Source: UBA2821 sp902763335
Lineage (GTDB): Bacteria > Bacillota > Clostridia > Lachnospirales > Lachnospiraceae
Length of the DNA: 64,000 nucleotides
Direction: 5' to 3' (one strand)
Assembly (NCBI GenBank): GCA_052066835.1
Contig: JBQHRJ010000005.1
Both the position numbers and the translations under genes were made by a program. The number at the start of each line of letters is the position of its first letter. The first letter of the stretch is position 1. The notes below the pieces were generated by a model. The model saw nothing but the letters and a program-made list of their open reading frames with translations, was not told the origin of the DNA and did no database searches. This document shows positions 52,634 through 60,985 of this stretch, piece by piece.

Positions 52634-54643
52634 GTGACTGATACCTATACAGAGGCACAGAGAAAAGCAATAGAGCATAAAGATGGTCCGATGATGGTTA
52701 TTGCCGGTCCGGGAAGTGGAAAAACAATGGTGATAACTCACAGGACCAGACAGCTTATAGAAAATTACGGGATAAATCCGGGAAATATTCTTGTGATTAC
52801 ATTTACTAAGGCTGCATCAGTTGAAATGCGTGACAGATTTATAAAATTAATGGGTAGTGGAAATGCAAACGTAAGTTTTGGCACTTTCCACTCCGTTTTT
52901 TTTAGGATTCTAAAATTTGCTTATAATTACAGTGCATCAAACATTATTCCCGAAGATATAAAATTTCAGTATATGAAAGAGATAATTCACCGGACAGAGC
53001 TTGAGATAGATGATGAAAATGAATTCTGTGCCGGGATACTGAGTGAGATAAGTATGGTAAAGGGTGATATGCTTAATATAGAGCATTATTATTCCAAAAA
53101 CTGTCCGGATGATGTATTCAGATTCTTATATAAGGAGTATGAAAAAAAGTTAAGAATCGCAGATAAGATAGATTTCGATGATATGCTGATAATGTGTTAT
53201 GACCTGCTGACGGCTAGGAATGATATTTTAAAAGCATGGCAGAATAAATACCGTTATATACTTGTAGATGAGTTTCAGGATATTAACCGTATTCAATATG
53301 AAATAGTAAAGATGCTTGCAAAACCTGATAATAATCTGTTTATTGTAGGTGATGATGACCAGTCAATATACAGATTCAGAGGGGCAAGGCCGGAGATAAT
53401 GCTTAATTTTCCAGAGGATTACAAGGATGTAACTACCGTACAGCTTGATAAGAATTTTCGTTCCGGTAAGAGAATAGTCGGTGCTTCTAAGAAATTAATC
53501 AAAAATAATAAAAAAAGATTTGCTAAAAAAATAGATGCGTTTAATGATTTTGACGGTGATATAGAGTATCTTGAATTCAATGACCAGAATGATGAAAATG
53601 AATATGTTTCAAGGGAAATCCGTAAATATATAGATGATGGTGTTAATTATTCGGATATAGCTGTATTATTCAGGACAAACATGGGACCGAGACTTCTTGT
53701 AAACAAATTGATGGAGTACAATATTCCTTTCAGAATAAAGGATCATATGCAGAATATATATGAGCACTGGATTGCAAAGGACTTTATGACATATATTAAT
53801 CTTGCATGTGGAAGCAGGGACAGAAACAGTCTGTATAAAATAATGAACAGACCAAAGCGCTATATTGCCAGAGATTCTGTGAGAACTGCTGTCTTTTCGT
53901 TTGATGAACTGTATACATATTACAGGGATAAAGATTGGATGACGGACAGAATAGCAAAACTTGAATATGATTTAAAAATGATTTCATCCATGACACCATA
54001 TGCAGCTATAAGTTATATAAGAAATGTTGTTGGATATGATGAATACCTTAATGAATATGCATTGTATAGAAAAATGAAACCTGAGGAACTGTATGATGTT
54101 GCTGATGAACTTATGGAGGCGTCAAAGCCCTATAAAAGTTTTGATGAATGGAATATTCATATAGAGGAATATGCTGATGAACTTAAGAAACAGTCAGAAC
54201 AGATGATGTCAGAGAACAATCTGGTAGAGCTTTCAACAATGCACAGTTCAAAAGGACTTGAGTACAGGATAGTGTTTGTCATAGATGCCAATGAGGGAGT
54301 GACTCCGCATTCAAAATCAGTTCTTGAGGAAGATATGGAAGAAGAGCGCAGAATGTTTTATGTGGCAGTTACCAGGGCAAAGGAACGACTTCATGTTTAT
54401 TCTGTAAAGGAGAGATTTGGTAAGCCTGTTTCTGTATCGAGGTTTGTGGGCGAAATGCTCTATGATACAGATGAATTTGTTGTGGGAACAGAGATTGTTC
54501 ATAAAAAATACGGCAACGGAACAATTAAAAGAGTCAGTAACGGAAAGGCAACCATATATTTTGGAAGATTAAAAAAAGAACTTGTATTTGATGTGAAATT
54601 CGCTGTGTCAAATAAAATAATTACATTAAAAGAGCCATCTTAA
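52634..54643 (+). CDS. UvrD/PcrA-family DNA helicase
   Basis: A 669-aa superfamily 1A 3'-5' helicase. Motif I AGPGSGKTMVITHR, motif Ia FTKAASVEM, motif II VDEFQDINRIQ, motif III DDDQSIYRFRGARP, motif IV FRSGKRI, motif V STMHSSKGLEYRIVF and motif VI EERRMFYVAVTRAKERL are all present. It is shorter than typical PcrA (about 730 aa), mainly in the 2B region, but keeps a Tudor-like C-terminus (VHKKYGNGTIKRV). It begins at GTG 52634 with AAAGGAGAG upstream. It may be PcrA or a paralogue. Confidence 0.9.
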   Translation: MTDTYTEAQRKAIEHKDGPMMVIAGPGSGKTMVITHRTRQLIENYGINPGNILVITFTKAASVEMRDRFIKLMGSGNANVSFGTFHSVFFRILKFAYNYSASNIIPEDIKFQYMKEIIHRTELEIDDENEFCAGILSEISMVKGDMLNIEHYYSKNCPDDVFRFLYKEYEKKLRIADKIDFDDMLIMCYDLLTARNDILKAWQNKYRYILVDEFQDINRIQYEIVKMLAKPDNNLFIVGDDDQSIYRFRGARPEIMLNFPEDYKDVTTVQLDKNFRSGKRIVGASKKLIKNNKKRFAKKIDAFNDFDGDIEYLEFNDQNDENEYVSREIRKYIDDGVNYSDIAVLFRTNMGPRLLVNKLMEYNIPFRIKDHMQNIYEHWIAKDFMTYINLACGSRDRNSLYKIMNRPKRYIARDSVRTAVFSFDELYTYYRDKDWMTDRIAKLEYDLKMISSMTPYAAISYIRNVVGYDEYLNEYALYRKMKPEELYDVADELMEASKPYKSFDEWNIHIEEYADELKKQSEQMMSENNLVELSTMHSSKGLEYRIVFVIDANEGVTPHSKSVLEEDMEEERRMFYVAVTRAKERLHVYSVKERFGKPVSVSRFVGEMLYDTDEFVVGTEIVHKKYGNGTIKRVSNGKATIYFGRLKKELVFDVKFAVSNKIITLKEPS

Positions 54644-54673
54644 TATGACATCATTCATAATAAGATGGCTTTT
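54634..54673. terminator. Bidirectional terminator between helicase and DUF1292 genes
   Basis: GCCATCTTA (54634-54642) pairs with TAAGATGGC (54661-54669) across an 18-nt loop, with an A-rich left flank and TTTT on the right. It overlaps the helicase stop codon and serves the two convergent genes. Confidence 0.75.
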
Positions 54674-54695
54674 AATGTGCAGTTCAGATATGCTT

Positions 54696-55019
54696 TTAAA
54701 CTTCTGATTCATCAACTAATTCATCGTATTCATCTTCGTCATCGAAGAGCGAATTGTATACTTCTGAAGCAGCATCAAATTCTTCATTTGTTTCTATATT
54801 AGATATATGAGGCTCACCGTTTTCATCCTCGCTATATCTGTAAAGATAAACTCTTCCGGTGCCGGCATCCGGCCCGTTTGAAGGGAGAAGTGCGATATAA
54901 CTTCTGTTTTTTGCCGGGAAAATGGCTAAAACGTCACAGTCTACATTGACATTATCATCCAACTCAAGTGTTACTGTTTCATCCTCAAGTTCTTCGACAT
55001 ATTTTTTATCAAGACTCAT
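54696..55019 (-). CDS. DUF1292 family protein
   Basis: A 107-aa very acidic protein with the DUF1292 core: VTLELDDNVNVDCDVLAIF, NRSYIALLP and VYLYRYSEDENGEPHISNI, then an acidic tail. The function of this Firmicute family is not known. ATG 55019 has AAGGAAT upstream on the minus strand. Its promoter region is immediately next to the palindromic element at 55061-55184, whose end carries a TTGACA pointing towards it. Confidence 0.88.
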   Translation of the reverse strand: MSLDKKYVEELEDETVTLELDDNVNVDCDVLAIFPAKNRSYIALLPSNGPDAGTGRVYLYRYSEDENGEPHISNIETNEEFDAASEVYNSLFDDEDEYDELVDESEV

Positions 55020-55060
55020 TAAAATATTCCTTACCTTTCTTATTATTTTATTTATATATT

Positions 55061-55184
55061 AGATTCAGGTGTCAAAAGGGTGCTACGCACCAGCCAAGCA
55101 CAAGTATGTGATATTGCAAGCTAGCTTGCAAATACACATACTTGTGCTGGCTAGTCCCCGTAGGGGCTTTTGACACCTGAATCT
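55061..55184. mobile_element. Cloverleaf-like palindromic element, MITE candidate
   Basis: A 124-bp imperfect palindrome. Its ends are a perfect 18-bp inverted repeat, AGATTCAGGTGTCAAAAG (55061-55078) and its complement (55167-55184). Inside are three hairpins: GGTGC-TAC-GCACC (55079-55091), a long arm 55092-55152 (17-18 bp lower stem with one bulged A, tip around GCAAGCTAGCTTGC), and CCCC-GTA-GGGG (55156-55166). The flanks show a 5-bp direct repeat ATATT (55056-55060 and 55185-55189), like a target duplication, though in A+T-rich sequence. It has no coding capacity and lies in a divergent promoter region. No second copy was noticed in the window. Confidence 0.65.
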
Positions 55185-55231
55185 ATATTATCATTAAAGA
55201 AAACTCTAACATAAAGATTATAAAAAAGCAA

Positions 55232-55259
55232 TTGACTTTATAATTTTTTATTATAAAAT
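55232..55259 (+). promoter_or_regulatory. Predicted promoter of the basic low-complexity protein gene
   Basis: TTGACT (55232-55237) and TAAAAT (55254-55259) are spaced 16 nt apart, 41 nt before the GTG start. Confidence 0.55.
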
Positions 55260-55300
55260 AATAAATATAAATTACGAAAGCGTATGGAAGGAGAACAGTT

Positions 55301-55819
55301 GTGACGACAGCTAACAGTGGTGAAAATCGTTCTAATGGCAGAAATAATTCTAATAATGCCAGAGGAAAAAATTCGTATCATCAAAAAAGGGAGGGCTCAA
55401 AACCGGGAAACTACACACAGAAGGGCAGATTTAACGGAGAGACGGGCAGAAGAAAAAACGAAGGTGGAAGTGAACAGAATAAAACATCAAGACCGCCGAG
55501 AAGAAACAATAACGGTGGAGCAAGAGGTTATAATCCTTATGACAAAGACAGGGCAGACGAAAGGCCAAGAAGAGACAGTCATCCGAAGGGAACACAGACA
55601 AAGGATTCTAAAGCAAAGGAACAGCAGCCTGATAAGATAGAGATTAAAAATCGTCTTGAAAAGGAAAAGAAAGCAATGCAAAAAAAACAGGCTGAACGTA
55701 AGAATGCCAATAAAACTAATCGTCAGCAGGCAAAACCAAAGCGTATGGGAAATATTGACTGGACTAAGGCATATGAAAATGACAGTTATGACGATGATGA
55801 TTTTGATATATATTTATAA
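55301..55819 (+). CDS. Basic, low-complexity hypothetical protein
   Basis: A 172-aa protein dominated by Asn, Gly, Arg, Lys, Ser and Glu, probably largely disordered. A predicted helix about residues 110-150 is rich in Lys, Glu and Gln (KNRLEKEKKAMQKKQAERK). The C-terminus turns acidic (DSYDDDDFDIYL). The GTG start at 55301 has GGAGAA about 8 nt upstream. Composition would suit RNA or nucleoid binding, but I recognise no family. The alternate frame 55317-55640 is also open because of the purine-rich composition; the GTG frame has promoter and ribosome site support. Confidence 0.7.
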   Translation: MTTANSGENRSNGRNNSNNARGKNSYHQKREGSKPGNYTQKGRFNGETGRRKNEGGSEQNKTSRPPRRNNNGGARGYNPYDKDRADERPRRDSHPKGTQTKDSKAKEQQPDKIEIKNRLEKEKKAMQKKQAERKNANKTNRQQAKPKRMGNIDWTKAYENDSYDDDDFDIYL

Positions 55820-55826
55820 GTAGTGG

Positions 55827-55855
55827 ATGGCTGTTGCCTTATGCAACAGCCATTT
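55827..55855 (+). terminator. Stem-loop terminator after the basic protein gene
   Basis: ATGGCTGTTGC (55827-55837) and GCAACAGCCAT (55843-55853) form a perfect 11-bp stem with a 5-nt loop; the following T-run is only three bases. Confidence 0.65.
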
Positions 55856-55877
55856 AAAATGTAAAGGATGAACAGAA

Positions 55878-56900
55878 ATGGATAAATATGATTTTAATAT
55901 AAAAAAGGTAATCGTGCATATTTTGGAATCACAGACAGGAATTCCTGTATTGTCAGATGAGGAACTTGACTATGGCTCTGAATTCGGAGAGTTTTTAAGA
56001 GAACATATATATAAAGTGTATACAAGTGATGACATAAAGACATGCAGCTTTTATGAGACGGAATCGGAAGTATTTAAAATGCTGTCGGGATATACGGAGG
56101 ACAGATTTGCAGAAATAAGCAGAAATATAGCCACATATTTATACGGGATAATGAACAGCAATATTGAAATTCCATCTGCAGATTTAATAGTTGTACAGTA
56201 TTCAATTAATAAGACAAATTATCTCGCCTTATTGAAAATGAATTATAAATCGTCTTATACCCATATGACAAGCTGTGATGAGTATGGCGGAAACGTAAAT
56301 GAAGTTATAATGCATAAAGCATTGTTGCCAAATGAAGGACAGAAACTCAGCGAAGCGGCACTTATCTGTCTTGATGATCTTACTCTCCGGGTAATAGAGA
56401 AAAAATATGATGTAAACGGGGCAAAGGAAAATTATTTTTCAAAAAGATTTTTACAGTGCAGCAGCAGTCTGTCACCAAAGGCAAAATTAAATATAGTAAC
56501 AAAGGCTGTGGAAAAGGTTCAGGAAAAATTTATAGAGGATAATGAACAGTTTGAAGCTAAAATGAAGGCGAAAAGTGTTATACATTCTGAATTTGAGGAA
56601 CAGGGAGCTTTGAATGTATCTGAAATAGCAGAAAAAATTTTTGAGGAAGAACCGGAAATGAAGGCTGAATTTGAAGAACAGATAGATAAATACAGGTTGT
56701 CAACAGATGAAATTTCATTGCAGAATTCATCATCCGCCAAAAAATTTTCGCAGCAACATTTAAAAACAGATACCGGAATAGAGATAAAAATTCCTATGGA
56801 ACAGTACGAAAATCCTGACAGTATAGAATTTATCACAAATCAGGACGGAACGGTATCAGTGCTGATTAAAAATATTAATCAGTTATATTCAAAAATGTGA
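55878..56900 (+). CDS. Nucleoid-associated protein, NdpA/YejK family
   Basis: A 340-aa protein of the NdpA (37-kDa nucleoid-associated) type: KVIVHILESQTGIPVLSDEELDY at the N-terminus, a central IVVQYSINKTNYLALLKMNYKSSYTH-like strand region, and the LPNEGQKLSEAALICLDDLTLRVIEKKYD segment. In enterobacteria such proteins bind the nucleoid; in Firmicutes the role is uncharacterised. The assignment is by family pattern and fairly confident. No Shine-Dalgarno stronger than AAAGGATG is seen before ATG 55878. Confidence 0.8.
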   Translation: MDKYDFNIKKVIVHILESQTGIPVLSDEELDYGSEFGEFLREHIYKVYTSDDIKTCSFYETESEVFKMLSGYTEDRFAEISRNIATYLYGIMNSNIEIPSADLIVVQYSINKTNYLALLKMNYKSSYTHMTSCDEYGGNVNEVIMHKALLPNEGQKLSEAALICLDDLTLRVIEKKYDVNGAKENYFSKRFLQCSSSLSPKAKLNIVTKAVEKVQEKFIEDNEQFEAKMKAKSVIHSEFEEQGALNVSEIAEKIFEEEPEMKAEFEEQIDKYRLSTDEISLQNSSSAKKFSQQHLKTDTGIEIKIPMEQYENPDSIEFITNQDGTVSVLIKNINQLYSKM

Positions 56901-56927
56901 TAAATGTATGAAAAAGAAAAAAGAGAG

Positions 56928-56956
56928 TTGTTAAATATTTTAAAAAATGATATAAT
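56928..56956 (+). promoter_or_regulatory. Promoter of the trigger-factor-like lipoprotein gene
   Basis: TTGTTA (56928-56933) and a perfect TATAAT (56951-56956) are separated by 17 nt, 44 nt before the ATG. Confidence 0.7.
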
Positions 56957-57000
56957 CTCAAATGGTTTAACTAAAAACTAAAAAGGAAAGGATAGAAAAT

Positions 57001-58152
57001 ATGAGAAAAAATGTATTTATGAGCAGAGTCGTAGTAGCTGCATTAAGCATTTCAATGGTTATGGGTGTTGCAGGCTGCGGAAACTCAGATAAGGCTTCAA
57101 ATTCAGCAAAGAAATATGTAACTTTGGGAGAATATAAGAATCTTGATGTGGATTTGACTGTATCAACTATTACTGATGAAGCTGTTGAGGAGGAGATTCA
57201 GAGCACTCTTGAACAGAACGCAGAGAATCAGGAAGTTACAGATCGTACAACAGTACAGGAAGGTGATATTGTAAATATCAATATGACTGCAATAGTAGAC
57301 GGCGAGGATTTTGATGATGCAAATCTTGAAGATTCTGATTATACATTAGGAGATAATGAATACGGTGAAGACTTTGACAAGGCATTCATTGGTAAAAATA
57401 AAGGAGATACTTTTGATCTCACAGTAACACTTCCAAGTGACTACAGTGATGACACATATGCAGGCAAAGAAGCTGCATTTAATATTACAATAAATAAGAT
57501 TGAAAAATCAGTTGTGCCTGAATTAAATGATGAGTTTGTACAGAGTGTATCTGATGACTGTAAGACAGTTGATGAGTACCGCAAGTATGTTAAGGAAGAT
57601 TTACAGAAAACAGCAGATGATGACAATGAAAGTTCTGCAAAAGAGGATCTTATGGCACTTGCTGTAGAAAATGCTACTATCAAGGGAAGCTCAGATGACA
57701 CATACAACCTTTACTATAACCAGTTAGTTAATGATTATACAAGCTATGCACAGCAGTGGGGAATGACATTTGATAACTTCATTTCACAGTTTATGGGAAT
57801 GGATGAAGAAAGCTTTAAAGATTTCGTATTAGATCAGGTATATGATATTCAGGTGGCAATGGCTATTGCAGATAAAGAGAAACTTACAGTATCTGATAAA
57901 GAATACAAGACTCTTCTTAAGCAGTATGCAGAAGATTATGGCTGGGATTCAACGGACGAGCTTGAAAAGGCATATTCTAAGGAATACCTTAAGAATAACA
58001 TGACTCGTGATAAGGTACTTGATTTCCTTTTTGAAAATGCCAATGTAAATAAAGTGGCTGAGGAAGATGAGACTACAGATGATACTCTTTATGATGAAGA
58101 GACAGATAGTGAGTCTGAAACAGAAACTGAATCAGAGACAGCAGCTGAATAA
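57001..58152 (+). CDS. Lipid-anchored trigger-factor-like FKBP chaperone
   Basis: A 383-aa protein with a lipoprotein signal peptide ending in GVAGC (Cys26). Residues about 65-170 form an FKBP-type peptidyl-prolyl isomerase domain (TVQEGDIVNINMTAIVDGE, FDKAFIGKNKGDTFDLTVTLP). About 175-350 resemble the trigger factor C-terminal chaperone domain (PELNDEFVQSVSDDCKTVDEYRKYV). The ribosome-binding N-terminal domain of trigger factor is absent and replaced by the signal peptide. The protein therefore probably folds exported proteins outside the membrane, as PrsA does. The tail is acidic (TESETAAE). AAAGGAAAGG precedes the ATG. Confidence 0.88.
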   Translation: MRKNVFMSRVVVAALSISMVMGVAGCGNSDKASNSAKKYVTLGEYKNLDVDLTVSTITDEAVEEEIQSTLEQNAENQEVTDRTTVQEGDIVNINMTAIVDGEDFDDANLEDSDYTLGDNEYGEDFDKAFIGKNKGDTFDLTVTLPSDYSDDTYAGKEAAFNITINKIEKSVVPELNDEFVQSVSDDCKTVDEYRKYVKEDLQKTADDDNESSAKEDLMALAVENATIKGSSDDTYNLYYNQLVNDYTSYAQQWGMTFDNFISQFMGMDEESFKDFVLDQVYDIQVAMAIADKEKLTVSDKEYKTLLKQYAEDYGWDSTDELEKAYSKEYLKNNMTRDKVLDFLFENANVNKVAEEDETTDDTLYDEETDSESETETESETAAE

Positions 58153-58171
58153 TATAATAACAAGATTAATC

Positions 58172-58220
58172 AAGGCTTCTGCCATGCAGATATTATAATG
58201 TATGGTGGAGGTCTTTTTTT
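58172..58220 (+). terminator. Terminator after the chaperone lipoprotein gene
   Basis: AAGGCTTCTGCCAT (58172-58185) can pair throughout with ATGGTGGAGGTCTT (58202-58215), including four G·U pairs, followed by a T-run to 58220. Confidence 0.75.
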
Positions 58221-58289
58221 AATGTTTTTGATGACTAAAACCGTGAAATGAGGTATAATATATGTAAATGGAAAGGGTGGGTGATTACT

Positions 58290-60419
58290 ATGGATAAGCA
58301 GCTTATGCAGCAACGTAAAAAAATATTAATGGATATAATAAAATCACCAAATTATATTCCGATGAAGAGTAAGGAACTTGCAATGATTTTGAATGTTCCC
58401 AAAACGGAAAAACAGGATTTAGAAGAAGTACTGTCAGAACTCGTGGCAGAGGGCAGGGTTGCTCTTTCTAAAAAGGGTAAATATTGTAAACCAAATCCAA
58501 ACATAAAAATTGGAATTTTTGAAGGAACGGCAAGAGGTTTTGGATTTGTTGTGATGGAAGACGAAGAAGAGGATATATATATACCTGAAGGATATGTGGG
58601 CGGTGCGATGAATGGAGACCGTGTGCAGGCCGTGATTAGAAATACCAGATCAGGAAGGAGACGCGAGGGCGAGATTATAGAGGTTCTGCAACATAATACA
58701 AGTGAGCTTGTCGGAATATTTCAGAAGTCAAAGAACTTTGGATTTGTTGTTCCAGATAATCCAAAATTTTCAAAAGACATTTTTGTACCTATAGAGAAAT
58801 CAAAGGGAGCTGTTGACGGACATAAGGTAGTAGTGGGAATTACTGATTATGGTTCAGATGGAAAGAAACCTGAGGGATTTATAAAAGAAATCATTGGTCA
58901 TGTGGATGATCCGGGAACGGATATTGTATCTATCGTAAAATCAATGAACATTCCGATGGATTTTCCTAATGATGTAAAGAGACAGCTTGAGAGCATACCG
59001 GACGAAGTGAGCAGCAAGGAATTTGCAGGAAGACTGGATTTAAGAGACTGGCAGACGGTTACCATAGACGGCGAAGATGCGAAAGACCTTGATGATGCCA
59101 TAACACTGACAAAAGAAAAGGATAAATATGTACTTGGAGTTCATATAGCGGATGTAACCAATTATGTAAAGGAAGGAAGTCCGCTTGATGTAGAGGCAGT
59201 TAAGAGGGGAACCAGTGTTTATCTTGTGGACAGGGTTATTCCTATGTTGCCACATAAACTGTCTAATGGAATATGTTCGTTAAATCAGGGCGTGGACCGT
59301 CTGGCTTTAAGCTGTATAATGGATATAGACTTTAAGGGAAAGATTATAGGACATAAGATTGCCGAGACGGTTATAAGAGTTGACAGAAGAATGAGTTATA
59401 CAAGTGTCCGTAAAATTCTTGTTGATAATGATGAACAGGAGATAAAAGAATACAATGAACTTGTTCCGATGTTTAAGCTTATGGCTGAGCTTTCGGAGAT
59501 TTTAAGAAAAAAGCGTATGAAACGTGGGGCTATAGACTTTGATTTTCCGGAGAGTAAAATTATTCTTGATGAAAAAGGCAAGCCTGTGGATATAAAACCA
59601 TATGAAAGAAATGTTGCAACCAAAATTATTGAAGATTTTATGCTGGCAGCAAATGAAACCATAGCGGAGGATTATTTCTGGCAGGAGATTCCTTTTGTGT
59701 TCCGTACTCATGATAATCCAGATTCGGAAAAAATGATTAAACTCGGAACATTTATAAGCAATTTTGGATATGGAATAAAGACAACACAAGAGGAAATACA
59801 CCCTAAAGAGTTACAGAAACTTTTGTTAAAGATAGAGGGAACACCAGAGGAAGCACTAATCAGCAGGCTGACCCTGCGTTCGATGAAACAGGCAAAATAT
59901 ACCACAGTATGTTCAGGACATTTTGGGCTTGCAACCCAGTATTATTGTCATTTCACATCTCCTATAAGAAGATATCCTGATTTGCAGATTCACAGAATTA
60001 TAAAGGAAAACATTCACGGTGGAATCAAGGATAATAGAATGAAACATTATAAAGCAATTCTTCCGGGAATAGCTGAACAGTGTAGCATTAATGAGAGACG
60101 TGCTGATGAGGCGGAGAGAGATACTGATAAACTGAAAATGACAGAATACATGTCACAGCATATAGGTGATGAGTATGAAGGAGTAATATCAGGCATGACT
60201 ACATGGGGAATGTATGTAGAATTACCGAATACCGTTGAAGGAATGGTGAGAATAGGAACTATAACTGATGATTTATATTATTATGACGAAGAAAAATATC
60301 AGCTTATAGGCCAGACTGACGGAAGAGTATTTAAATTAGGACAAAAAGTAAAAATCAAAGTGGTTAAAACTGATAAGGTTTTAAGACAGATTGATTTTGA
60401 ACTTGCCGAGGAAGAGTAG
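58290..60419 (+). CDS. rnr: Ribonuclease R
   Basis: RNase R is a processive 3'-5' exoribonuclease that degrades structured RNA and helps clear defective mRNAs with tmRNA. The 709-aa protein has an N-terminal winged helix, two cold-shock domains (GTARGFGFVVMEDEEEDIYIPEG), the RNB catalytic core with DGEDAKDLDDAI near residue 260, HFTSPIRRYPDLQIHR, and a C-terminal S1 domain (EGVISGMTTWGMYVELPNTVEGM). ATG 58290 has GAAAGGGTGG upstream. smpB and ssrA follow, a conserved quality-control group. Confidence 0.95.
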   Translation: MDKQLMQQRKKILMDIIKSPNYIPMKSKELAMILNVPKTEKQDLEEVLSELVAEGRVALSKKGKYCKPNPNIKIGIFEGTARGFGFVVMEDEEEDIYIPEGYVGGAMNGDRVQAVIRNTRSGRRREGEIIEVLQHNTSELVGIFQKSKNFGFVVPDNPKFSKDIFVPIEKSKGAVDGHKVVVGITDYGSDGKKPEGFIKEIIGHVDDPGTDIVSIVKSMNIPMDFPNDVKRQLESIPDEVSSKEFAGRLDLRDWQTVTIDGEDAKDLDDAITLTKEKDKYVLGVHIADVTNYVKEGSPLDVEAVKRGTSVYLVDRVIPMLPHKLSNGICSLNQGVDRLALSCIMDIDFKGKIIGHKIAETVIRVDRRMSYTSVRKILVDNDEQEIKEYNELVPMFKLMAELSEILRKKRMKRGAIDFDFPESKIILDEKGKPVDIKPYERNVATKIIEDFMLAANETIAEDYFWQEIPFVFRTHDNPDSEKMIKLGTFISNFGYGIKTTQEEIHPKELQKLLLKIEGTPEEALISRLTLRSMKQAKYTTVCSGHFGLATQYYCHFTSPIRRYPDLQIHRIIKENIHGGIKDNRMKHYKAILPGIAEQCSINERRADEAERDTDKLKMTEYMSQHIGDEYEGVISGMTTWGMYVELPNTVEGMVRIGTITDDLYYYDEEKYQLIGQTDGRVFKLGQKVKIKVVKTDKVLRQIDFELAEEE

Positions 60420-60440
60420 AACCAGAAAGGAATTTGAGTA

Positions 60441-60908
60441 ATGTCAAAGGAGTCTGTAAAACTGATAGCCAATAACAAGAAGGCATATCACGATTATTTT
60501 ATACAGGAGAAATATGAGGCAGGTATAAGCCTGCACGGAACTGAAGTAAAATCTCTTAGAATGGGAAGATGCAGCGTTAAGGAGTCTTTTGTGCGTATTG
60601 AAAATGGAGAGGTTTACATTTACAATATGCACATAAGTCCTTATGAAAAGGGAAACATTTTTAACAAGGATCCTCTCAGAGTAAAAAAACTGTTGCTTCA
60701 TAAGTATGAGATAAACAAACTGTCGGGAAAAATGGCAGAAAAAGGGTATACTATTGTACCTTTACAAATATATTTTAAAGGAAGTTTTGTAAAGGTTGAG
60801 ATAGGTCTTGCAAAAGGAAAGAAACTTTATGATAAACGTCAGGATATAATAAAGAAAGATCAGAGACGAGAAGCAGAAAGAGATTTTAAAGTTAAAAATC
60901 TTTATTAA
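60441..60908 (+). CDS. smpB: SsrA-binding protein SmpB
   Basis: SmpB binds tmRNA and takes it into stalled ribosomes. The 155-aa protein has LIANNKKAYHDYFIQEKYEAGI, LHGTEVKSLRMGRCSVKESF, the KRLLLHKYEI-like KKLLLHKYEI, and the C-terminal tail KDQRREAERD that enters the mRNA channel. AAAGGAATT precedes the ATG. The tmRNA gene starts 77 nt after its stop. Confidence 0.97.
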   Translation: MSKESVKLIANNKKAYHDYFIQEKYEAGISLHGTEVKSLRMGRCSVKESFVRIENGEVYIYNMHISPYEKGNIFNKDPLRVKKLLLHKYEINKLSGKMAEKGYTIVPLQIYFKGSFVKVEIGLAKGKKLYDKRQDIIKKDQRREAERDFKVKNLY

Positions 60909-60922
60909 AATAACTTTGAGCC

Positions 60923-60951
60923 TTGACAAAACAACATGATTGATTTATCAT
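60923..60951 (+). promoter_or_regulatory. ssrA promoter
   Basis: A consensus TTGACA (60923-60928), 17-nt spacer and TATCAT (60946-60951), 34 nt before the mature 5' end of tmRNA. This lets tmRNA be made independently of smpB. Confidence 0.75.
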
Positions 60952-60985
60952 AATGTAACGATTAAATAAAATCAGTAAACTTTTC

